Shown one piece after another: positions 7,781 through 13,449 of a DNA stretch of 14,314 nt (within the stretch, counting starts at the first letter, position 1; every line of letters starts with the position of its first letter). The translations under genes were made by a program, and so were the position numbers. The notes under the pieces were generated by a model. The model was not told the DNA's origin and made no database searches. It saw nothing but the letters and a program-made list of their open reading frames with translations. Origin of the DNA: an uncultured Prevotella sp. (GTDB lineage: Bacteria; Bacteroidota; Bacteroidia; Bacteroidales; Bacteroidaceae); contig UQJC01000052.1 in the NCBI GenBank assembly GCA_900541335.1, forward strand, positions 1-14,314, written 5' to 3'.

Positions 7781-8194
7781 TTACATCTCTTCCGGAGTAA
7801 CGGCTTTCAGTTCGAAGGCAGTCAAAGGGAGTTCGACCAGTTTCTTGCCTTTCTTTCGGTCTTGGTAAAGTTTACGCGCCTTGATAAACTGCTTTTCAAT
7901 AGCCTTTGCGCTTGTTGCAAAGAAAACGGAGCAAGTATGTGAGGAGCCAAACTGATGATCTAAGTGTGATTTGAATTGTTCCGAATAAGCACGACGATAG
8001 GTAAGGAATCCTGTCTTACTGTCAATCTTTGCTTCGGGAACCACATTGGGCATAGACAGGTAGACCGTTGAGTCCTTCAGACTCGTGCCAAACACAAAAG
8101 CATAAACCTTTTTATCCTTGCCAGCTTCTGCCGGAAGTGTGTATGCAAAACCTGCAAGAAGAAGTGCAGGAAGAAGGTGTCTGAGTAAATTCAT
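7781..8194 (-). CDS. Secreted hypothetical protein (137 aa)
   Basis: I do not recognise the family with confidence. The N-terminus is a clear Sec signal peptide (MNLLRHLLPALLLAGFAYTL, ending PAEA with likely cleavage before GKDKK). The mature part (about 113 residues) opens with KVYAFVFGTSLKDSTVYLS, has a predicted alpha/beta mix, one Cys (HTCSVFF) and a basic middle (KARKLYQDRKKGKK). It is probably periplasmic or outer-leaflet. The gene is first in the minus-strand series: a good -7 box lies 26 bases before the ATG, and the HprK-like gene follows after 91 bases. Position makes it a possible partner of the cassette, but nothing in its sequence proves that. Confidence 0.75.
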   Translation of the reverse strand: MNLLRHLLPALLLAGFAYTLPAEAGKDKKVYAFVFGTSLKDSTVYLSMPNVVPEAKIDSKTGFLTYRRAYSEQFKSHLDHQFGSSHTCSVFFATSAKAIEKQFIKARKLYQDRKKGKKLVELPLTAFELKAVTPEEM

Positions 8195-8219
8195 AGGATG
8201 GATGAATGGATTTGATGCG

Positions 8220-8227
8220 CAAAAGTA
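8220..8227 (-). promoter_or_regulatory. -7 box TACTTTTG for the minus-strand series
   Basis: The plus strand reads CAAAAGTA, that is TACTTTTG on the minus strand, an exact fit to TAnnTTTG and identical to the rnpB box. The start site would be near 8212, with a leader of about 18 nt before the ATG at 8194. The -33 region has no clean TTTG at 19-21 bases. Confidence 0.55.
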
Positions 8228-8497
8228 CGAAAAAAGGGGCAGTAAACCGCGTGATTTTCCGATGGAATAGGGGAGGATTACTACTAATAGATCGAAGGAA
8301 ATGATGGATTCGTTAGGGATTGCTATTCGTCCAACCTTATATATCTGTCGTAATTTGTAAATAGATTGTACTCCATTCTATATATTCTGAAGGTAGGTGA
8401 TACGTGAGATTCGTTCCATAAAAATAAACGCTGTGGCGAGCCTTTGTGCGGTATAATTGCCACACGGGGGTTCGTCACAGCTAAGGTCATTCAGACA

Positions 8498-8514
8498 ATA
8501 CCTTGTTGAGGTAT
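8498..8514 (-). terminator. Hairpin after the DUF6261-like gene
   Basis: A perfect 6-bp stem (ATACCT, 8498-8503, with AGGTAT, 8509-8514) and a 5-nt loop begin 8 bases after the stop codon on the minus strand. It lacks a T-run, so termination is uncertain. Confidence 0.35.
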
Positions 8515-8521
8515 CCTGTTG

Positions 8522-9601
8522 CTACTTGGCATGAGTGCCAACTTCACTTTCTGGATTAACAGGCGTGTAGATGGGGTCCGAACTGTTTCCGTTCGTCGAC
8601 GTATTATCGTCAGTCGGAGTCTTGTCCTGTTCCGTTGGTTTGTTCGAGTTCCCTTCTGACGACGGCTTGTCTTCAGTGGCGTGGTTACCCTCTGTCGGCT
8701 TATTGCCTTCAGTGGGTTTGTTACCACCCGTAGGTTGATTGTTCTCAGTGGAAGGTTTGTCACCCGTAGAGGGATGGTTCTGTCCCGAAGTTGATCCGTT
8801 TGGTTGCGTGCTGGGTTTGTTCTCGCCCGAGGCCGGTTTGTTGTCCTCTGGCGTAGTCAATTCTCCCTCTTGTTCCGCTTTCTTGCGTGCAGCAGCCATG
8901 GCTTGCTTCAGTTCCATGACGTTGCGATAACGTACCACGCGACGGTTCCATTTCTCTACCGTATCCTCAATGGTCCCCGGAAACATCATCATCATTGCCT
9001 CCATACATTTGGTAAATTTACGGTAAGCTTCGTCAGTAGCCTGACGGGCATTGTAGAGTGCAGCCTTGCCCAATTGTTTCTCCACGTCAGCGTTATCACG
9101 TAGGCTTTGGTTCTTCAAGACCTCTTCTTGTGCCTTTTGCATCTGGTCATAGATATCTTGAACAGCTAACGTCGTAATCAGTGCTTTAAATTCATCCTGA
9201 TTAATGATCTCGATGATGTGATGGATGCAACTCGACATTTTGTCAATTCCCGCGTGTTTATACAGTCTGGCATTGTGTAAATGCACGTAGAGCCGTTGGG
9301 CAATTGCATGAGAGGGAGAATGAGGGCAATTTGCATGTTGATGAACGATTCCCATCAGCGCCGAAAGGCAATTGCAACGCACTTTATGTTGCTCGTTGAC
9401 ATCTTGTAATTCCATGCTCTTCCGCAGCAGATACATCACATTATCCTCCTTTTCGAAAGCCTGTTTCCATGCTTCAAAGATGGATTTGTACTGTTCGTTT
9501 TCTGTTTCTACTGCGCTAAAAAGCGTGATACCACTTTCCATCAAAGAGAAATGTCTGTCATTCTCCAAAGCACGCAAATTAATCGTTTTAATTTTTAACA
9601 T
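8522..9601 (-). CDS. DUF6261-like protein with low-complexity C-terminal tail
   Basis: A 359-residue protein. I chose the start at MLKIKTINLRALENDRHF, 18 codons inside the longest frame, because it is preceded by an AT-rich run (ATTTATTTGAAA) typical of Bacteroidetes starts and the residues before it look non-coding. Residues 1-245 are helical and match the Bacteroidales DUF6261 type as I remember it (function unknown), including a Met-rich stretch EAMMMMF near 201-207. From about residue 248 to the end the sequence changes to Pro, Thr, Ser, Asn, Gly and Glu only, with the tandem KPTEGNKPTEGN at 295-306 and related NKP units. There is no signal peptide. The tail would be disordered; its DNA is repetitive and may vary in copy number between strains. 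The gene stands alone between two intergenic regions. Confidence 0.75.
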   Translation of the reverse strand: MLKIKTINLRALENDRHFSLMESGITLFSAVETENEQYKSIFEAWKQAFEKEDNVMYLLRKSMELQDVNEQHKVRCNCLSALMGIVHQHANCPHSPSHAIAQRLYVHLHNARLYKHAGIDKMSSCIHHIIEIINQDEFKALITTLAVQDIYDQMQKAQEEVLKNQSLRDNADVEKQLGKAALYNARQATDEAYRKFTKCMEAMMMMFPGTIEDTVEKWNRRVVRYRNVMELKQAMAAARKKAEQEGELTTPEDNKPASGENKPSTQPNGSTSGQNHPSTGDKPSTENNQPTGGNKPTEGNKPTEGNHATEDKPSSEGNSNKPTEQDKTPTDDNTSTNGNSSDPIYTPVNPESEVGTHAK

Positions 9602-9830
9602 TTTCAAATAAATTTGTGGAGAGAACTCCGTTAATAAATAGCGTTTCCTACGCATCTTCGTTTTAGAATAGATTAGTTGGGAAGTTTGGGTTCTTAGATT
9701 TTAGCGGGCACCTGTTGCTGACCAGCTTTCAATCCTACATCCATTCATTTCCTGTATATACAACATGCTACACTTCAACCGTCAATGAGTAGAGTCAGCC
9801 TAAATTGATTGCGCCGTAGATTTGACTATC

Positions 9831-10114
9831 ACTTCCGATTCCTTGGGTATTGTCGTGAGCTTACATCTTCTTGTTGGGGCACCAGCACTTCAAGCTGGTC
9901 CGTGATAGGGGTGGGGAGAGTCAAGCTGCAATAGGTTAAGGAATGGCGGTCATTTTTCAGTGGTCGGGGGAGTGGGGCAGGGTAGGAAACGTGTAAAAAC
10001 AGGGTCTCATCCTATTCAAACCTTCACAGACGTCCTTCACTGTGTCGTGGCGGCACTTTCCTCTACGAATAGAAGTGTTCGTTACATCAGGTTGGCGCAG
10101 ACCTGATATTTTTT
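9831..10114 (+). ncRNA. Candidate untranslated RNA ending at an orphan terminator
   Basis: Inferred only from position: a TAGATTTG -7 box at 9817-9824, no coding frame after it, and an intrinsic terminator about 290 bases downstream with no gene to serve. I could not match it to 6S RNA, tmRNA, SRP RNA or a known riboswitch. The 5' end is a guess and there is no good -33 element. Confidence 0.2.
10086..10114 (+). terminator. Intrinsic terminator
   Basis: ATCAGGT (10086-10092), loop TGGCGCAG, ACCTGAT (10101-10107), then ATTTTTT. A textbook rho-independent terminator on the plus strand. No plus-strand gene precedes it back to the barrel region, which is why a non-coding transcript is considered. 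Confidence 0.65.
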
Positions 10115-10225
10115 CTCAGAAGAGAATAGTTTTCGAAGTGAGGCAAGGTTTTTGCTCTTTGGATTTTTTCAAATGAATGGCATCTTTTGTTCTTTCAGAG
10201 CATGGGGAGGGCTCTTACAACAGCT

Positions 10226-10555
10226 GTTCGCATAGCTTTCCCTCGTTGGGATGTCTCAAACATGGATTGTTCGCATAGCTTTCCCTCGTTGGGATGTCCC
10301 AAACATGGGTTGTTCGAGTGGCTCTCCCTCGTTGAGCTGTCTCAAACATGGGTTGTTCGAGTGGCTCTCCCTCGTTGAGCTGTCTCAAACACGGGTTGCT
10401 TGCATAGCTCTCAATCATTGAGATGATTTAAACAGGGACTGTTCGCGTAGTTTTCAATCATTGAGACGGATTAGACATTAGCTGTTCGTGTCGATCTCAA
10501 TTATTGGGGGTACTTACACTTGTCATGTTCGAATAGCGCAATCGAACTAAAAAGG
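10226..10555. repeat. Tandem array of 43-bp units (7 plus a partial)
   Basis: Units begin with GTTCG or a close variant at 10226, 10269, 10312, 10355, 10398, 10441, 10484 and 10527, a strict 43-base period. The first four are nearly identical (core CTCCCTCGTTGAG or CTTTCCCTCGTTGGG, then TCTCAAACATGG). The later ones drift, with a near-palindromic core CTCAATCATTGAG. 43 is not a multiple of three and the translations change frame each unit, so the array is not coding. There are no unique spacers, so it is not CRISPR. Confidence 0.85.
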
Positions 10556-10744
10556 TTTGTACATTCTTTGTTTGAACCATTCAATCTGTTGTAGAGTATC
10601 CTTTTTCCGCATGAGAGGATTTCTCCTATCCTGATTTGTTGGTGTTACATCAGGCGTCTTGCGTTTCCCTTCCTCGTTGAAAACGATGGCAAAGTTCGCA
10701 AGGGAACTTGTTCTTCTCGCCTGTTTGTTGGTTTCAGCGTTCAC
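10547..10744 (-). CDS. Possible small protein (65 aa)
   Basis: A short open frame starting MNAETNKQARRTSS and ending FKQRMYKPF, hydrophilic and basic, with no recognised domain, signal peptide or membrane segment. A purine-rich GAAGGTGA lies directly before the ATG, and a nested hairpin sits 14 bases upstream. It runs into the edge of the 43-bp repeat array. Nothing else supports it, and it could be a chance frame. Confidence 0.25.
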   Translation of the reverse strand: MNAETNKQARRTSSLANFAIVFNEEGKRKTPDVTPTNQDRRNPLMRKKDTLQQIEWFKQRMYKPF

Positions 10745-10758
10745 CTTCGTTCGAAAGT

Positions 10759-10796
10759 GAACATATTGGGGGTAGAGTCCCCCTCTCTATATGTTC
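10759..10796. promoter_or_regulatory. Nested hairpin between divergent genes
   Basis: Outer arms GAACATAT (10759-10766) and ATATGTTC (10789-10796) pair over 8 bp, and inside them GGGGG (10768-10772) pairs with CCCCC (10779-10783). It lies about 70 bases before the DUF3078 gene and 14 bases before the possible minus-strand small gene. With no T-run it is more likely a leader structure or protein-binding palindrome than a terminator. Confidence 0.4.
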
Positions 10797-10865
10797 TTGA
10801 TGACCTGGCTCGTCCTGTTTTCTGATTATTGTTAACTTCGCGCTCATAAATTCTACACTAAGCCA

Positions 10866-12332
10866 ATGATAAAAGCATTACACCTCTTTCTACGTCCTTT
10901 GGGAGGTAGGTTCGTATGGGTACTCCCGTGGGTATCACTGCCACTGAATGCTCAAGAGCAACTCTCCGTAGTGGAAAGTGATTCGGTTGCTCATACGGAT
11001 TCCACAATCGTCGAAGCACCCGCTGAGATGGTCAGAGTCGTTGTACCCGCTGAGAAGCCTAAGCGCAAGAAGCGACTGTCGCATAGCGAACTGACTTACC
11101 AGCGTTACAGCGCACAACTCGATTCCTTAGTGCAGAAGTATCGTCATTGGCATTATACAGGTAACGATTTGCTTAACAATCCCTATTATGCGGCTTTGAT
11201 GGGTAGTTCGACGCTTTATGGTGCGACCTTGAAACGTCGTATGGGAACCATTCAGCCCGACGAAGGACTTCCAGGTATTCATTCCGAAATACCCTCATCG
11301 CGTCACATTTATGACATTACGTATGCGACCGATCTTTGTCTTGCCGGAGTCTATGCCGAATGTCCTTGGTTTGTGTATTATGAAGAGGCACATCAAGGAA
11401 CGGTCGATGTGGAAGACCAGATACGAGAAAGTGTCAAGAGTGAGGTGCCACTTACGAATCGTTTGACCCCCGAGACTGCTGGCGAAAAAATCGAATTGAT
11501 ACCAGAAGAGGACGACTTTCAGGTCATTGTGCGCAAGCCCAATTTCTGGTCTTTCCGCACAAACTTCTCTCTGCATTTTACTCAGAACTATGTGTCAGAC
11601 AACTGGTACAAGGGTGGTAATAACAATTATAGTCTCTTGGCTGCTACTGAAATCCATGCGGACTATAATAACCAGCGAAAGGTGACCTTTGACAATACGC
11701 TTGAAATGAAGTTGGGCTTCCAACGCACGGATGACGACGATGAACACAAGTTTCGCACCAATTCCGACTTGATCCGTCTGACCAATAAATTGGGCTTGCG
11801 GGCTTTAAAACATTGGTACTACACCATTTTGCTGCAAAGTTGGACCCAGTTCTACCGTGGTTATAAGTCGAACGACCCGAAGATTTATTCAGACTTTATG
11901 TCGCCGTTCGATTCACAGCTATCTGTCGGTATGGATTACCGTTTTACGTCGAAGAACAGTCGGTTTACGGTCAATGCCACCTTGTCGCCACTTTCTTTGA
12001 AATTCCGTTATGTGAACCGTCCCAGTCTGACCCAGTCATTTGGTTTGAAGGGTACACACCATACGAAGTGGGAATACGGTTTGAGTGTGACGGCCAATTA
12101 TAATTGGAAGCTGATGAAGAATGTAGACTGGTCGGGACGAGTATATTATTTCTCGGACTACAAGAAGGTGCAGATAGAATGGGAAAATACCATCAACTTG
12201 AAAATCAACGAATACTTGTCTGCGAAACTCTTCTTCTATCCGCGTTTCGATGATAGTCAGAAGAGGAAGCCCGGTAAGTCCTATTTCCAGTTCAACGAAT
12301 TGTTGAGTACGGGTTTGAACGTGAATTTTTAG
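10866..12332 (+). CDS. DUF3078 outer-membrane beta-barrel protein
   Basis: A 488-residue protein with a signal sequence of about 30 residues that is unusually Pro/Gly/Arg-containing (MIKALHLFLRPLGGRF, ending PLNAQ with cleavage before or after Gln30). Next comes a linker with basic KPKRKKR (64-70), then a soluble-looking part to about 225. From residue 227 the DUF3078 signature starts: FWSFRTNFSLHFTQNY and DNWYKGGNNNYSLL (245-258), followed by alternating amphipathic strands to the end, closing on NVNF with the terminal Phe typical of BAM-assembled barrels. DUF3078 barrels are common in Bacteroidetes; their job is not settled. The gene is single, with convergent rnpB beyond the repeats downstream. 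I found no exact -7 box close to the start. Confidence 0.88.
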   Translation: MIKALHLFLRPLGGRFVWVLPWVSLPLNAQEQLSVVESDSVAHTDSTIVEAPAEMVRVVVPAEKPKRKKRLSHSELTYQRYSAQLDSLVQKYRHWHYTGNDLLNNPYYAALMGSSTLYGATLKRRMGTIQPDEGLPGIHSEIPSSRHIYDITYATDLCLAGVYAECPWFVYYEEAHQGTVDVEDQIRESVKSEVPLTNRLTPETAGEKIELIPEEDDFQVIVRKPNFWSFRTNFSLHFTQNYVSDNWYKGGNNNYSLLAATEIHADYNNQRKVTFDNTLEMKLGFQRTDDDDEHKFRTNSDLIRLTNKLGLRALKHWYYTILLQSWTQFYRGYKSNDPKIYSDFMSPFDSQLSVGMDYRFTSKNSRFTVNATLSPLSLKFRYVNRPSLTQSFGLKGTHHTKWEYGLSVTANYNWKLMKNVDWSGRVYYFSDYKKVQIEWENTINLKINEYLSAKLFFYPRFDDSQKRKPGKSYFQFNELLSTGLNVNF

Positions 12333-12360
12333 CTGTGTTTGATAGCCAACGTGTAGGTGA

Positions 12361-12557
12361 GAACCCCGGAGGAGTGGCAGCCAAAAACGAATGCATGTTG
12401 GACGGATTTTATTGACCATGTTTTTCATCTTGTTCTCCCTTTGCGTATTCAGCTTCCACCCCTCCGGGGTTCGAATGTATTTGAACAATCGTTTGTTTGT
12501 CCCATGGTTCCGCTTCGCTCCACCCTAGGCTAAGTCACTGTCACCCCTTCGGGGTTC
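12361..12557. repeat. GAACCCCGGAGG inverted and direct repeats
   Basis: Copy A (12361-12377, GAACCCCGGAGGAGTGG) is the inverse of copy B (12456-12472, CCACCCCTCCGGGGTTC) with 16 of 17 bases matching. Copy C (12541-12557, TCACCCCTTCGGGGTTC) is in the same direction as B, with 15 of 17 bases matching. A and B could fold as a long hairpin with a 78-base loop. The pattern suggests a dispersed, non-coding genomic repeat. Confidence 0.65.
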
Positions 12558-12574
12558 ATACACACGTGCGCAGG

Positions 12575-12652
12575 TTCGAATGTACATCAATGAGTTCCAA
12601 TGTATAAGGGCAAGTTTAAATTTACATCCGTGAGCTAATTCCAATATACATC
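12575..12652. repeat. Short degenerate repeats, TTCnAATnTACATC
   Basis: Four copies about 20-24 bases apart: TTCGAATGTACATC (12575), TTCCAATGTATAAG (12595), a weaker one with AAATTTACATCC near 12615, and TTCCAATATACATC (12639). A further partial copy, TTCGAATGTAT, follows the GGGGTTC copy at 12470. Function unknown; could be protein-binding sites or worn dispersed repeat. Confidence 0.5.
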
Positions 12653-12658
12653 ATATAA

Positions 12659-12722
12659 AAGCCCAATATGGGCGGCACAAAATCGTTATAGAAACGAGTG
12701 GTGTGCCGCCCATATTGGGCTT
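12659..12722. terminator. Perfect 21-bp hairpin between convergent DUF3078 and rnpB genes
   Basis: Arms 12659-12679 and 12702-12722 are fully complementary (core GCCCAATATGGGCGGCACA), with a 22-nt loop that can itself form TCGTT/AACGA. On the minus strand a TTTT run follows. It lies directly beyond the rnpB 3' end and probably stops transcription from both sides. Confidence 0.7.
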
Positions 12723-12735
12723 AATCATTTATAAA

Positions 12736-13147
12736 AAAGAGTTGGCCAGACGATAAGCCGGGTTCTGTACGCCTTGAAGGCGTGCCTGTCATTTATCCGC
12801 GCGTAATGTCACCATTACGCTGTATCGTTCTACCCTCCGGTGTGTCTGAAGGGAGTCCCTTCAGCACTCAGACGAGCAGCCTTCAGCCACCGGTATACAT
12901 GAACTTTCAGCTTCCGACGTGTACAGCCCGTATGTCACCATACGGCTGGTGAGCTCTTACCTCACCTTCTCACCCTTACCGTCTCTTATAAAGAAAACGG
13001 CGGTTCTTTTCTTCTACACTGGTTCACCCTTACGGACGACTTCTCATTATGAAGCGGAATGCTCTGTGCTGCCCGGACTTTCCTCCTGCATTACCTCTAT
13101 CCCAAAGGTCAAGGAATGCACGCGACAAGCTGTCCGACCAACTCTTT
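12736..13147 (-). ncRNA. rnpB: RNase P RNA (M1 RNA, bacterial type A-like)
   Basis: The RNA part of RNase P, the ribozyme that matures tRNA 5' ends. The universal core is visible on the minus strand: GAGGAAAGTCCGGGC near the 5' side (plus positions 13071-13085) and ACAGAACCCGGCTTATCG near the 3' side (12751-12768), which form the P4 helix. The ends pair as helix P1: AAAGAGTTGGTCGGAC at the 5' end (13132-13147) with GTCTGGCCAACTCTTT at the 3' end (12736-12751), 16 bp with G-U pairs. The length of about 412 nt is normal. P1 followed by T6 (12733-12738) may serve as its own terminator, with the 21-bp hairpin beyond as backup. A good Bacteroidetes promoter lies directly upstream. Confidence 0.95.
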
Positions 13148-13154
13148 GAGCTAG

Positions 13155-13184
13155 CAAAAGTATGAAAAAGGCGAAAGGCGGCAA
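13155..13184 (-). promoter_or_regulatory. rnpB promoter
   Basis: On the minus strand, TTG (13182-13184) is followed after 19 bases by TACTTTTG (13155-13162), a good fit to the Bacteroidetes TTTG-N19-21-TAnnTTTG promoter. The predicted start, about 7 bases downstream, falls on the first bases of the P1 helix at 13147. Confidence 0.7.
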
Positions 13185-13206
13185 GTATGATACACTAAAA
13201 AAATAC

Positions 13207-13214
13207 TACTTTTG
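13207..13214 (+). promoter_or_regulatory. Candidate -7 box for the fucosidase gene
   Basis: TACTTTTG on the plus strand, the mirror image of the rnpB box 44 bases away. No TTTG/TTG is seen at 19-21 bases upstream. If used, transcription would start near 13221 and leave a leader of about 230 nt. Confidence 0.35.
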
Positions 13215-13449
13215 CGCCGTTTTGACCTCCTTCTCGACCCTTCAACGCATGGGAAAATGCAGAGAAGAAGGTTCTGGACAATCTATAATGCCCCTTTCGA
13301 CGACTCAATCCAGGCCTTTGTGTGGCTCGCGAGTCGCTTCCGCTCCTCCTTACCTTACTCTAGATGATCGGCTGAGTTCACAACTCGGAGGGTGAGGAGG
13401 TTCGGGTTGCGTAAGGGGATGTTTTCTCCACAAAAGATTCAATCTATCT
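13215..13449 (+). other. Structured leader region before the fucosidase gene
   Basis: There is no coding frame I trust here. Several hairpins can form: CCTTCTC with GAGAAGaAGG, CGACTC with GAGTCG, CCTCCTTACC with GGTGAGGAGG, and a small GAGTT-CAC-AACTC. I could not match it to a known riboswitch. A usual ribosome site is absent directly before the ATG, as is common in this phylum. Confidence 0.4.

Larger units (their letters stand above)
8195..8521. other. Intergenic region, 327 bases
   Basis: I see no gene. It contains the promoter box at 8220-8227 and, near the DUF6261-like stop, two hairpins: ATACCT/AGGTAT with a 5-nt loop (8498-8514) and a longer-range TGTGGC (8432-8437) with GCCACA (8459-8464). 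A stretch near 8460-8490 with GGGTTCG superficially recalls a tRNA T-arm, but no cloverleaf can be built. Confidence 0.5.
9602..10225. other. Long intergenic region with no protein gene
   Basis: More than 600 bases with stops in all frames and no protein I can support. It contains an exact -7-type box (TAGATTTG, 9817-9824, plus strand), a small hairpin ACCAGC/GCTGGT at 9881-9899, and a clean plus-strand intrinsic terminator at 10086-10114. Together these leave room for an untranslated transcript. Confidence 0.5.
12333..12658. other. Intergenic repeat-rich region after the DUF3078 gene
   Basis: There is no gene I can support. The region is filled with copies of a GGGGTTC-type motif and a set of TTCnAATGTACATC-like short repeats, described separately, plus a stretch GCTTCGCTCCACCCTAGGCT that looks like dispersed-repeat DNA. 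Confidence 0.5.

Noticed and set aside
8440..8490. tRNA-like segment with GGGTTCG
   Set aside because: No acceptor stem or anticodon arm can be formed around it.
9831..10114. 6S RNA or tmRNA for the untranslated transcript
   Set aside because: I see neither a long central bulge flanked by matching arms nor a tRNA-like end with a tag frame.
10187..10418. Open frames on both strands through the 43-bp array
   Set aside because: They arise from the repeat itself; 43 is not a multiple of three and the translations are low-complexity echoes in shifting frames.
10226..10555. CRISPR array
   Set aside because: The 43-bp units follow each other directly and drift in sequence; there are no unique spacers and no cas genes.
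12036..12488. Minus-strand frame of 150 residues over the DUF3078 gene end
   Set aside because: It overlaps a well-supported gene and repeat DNA, and its translation has no recognisable features.
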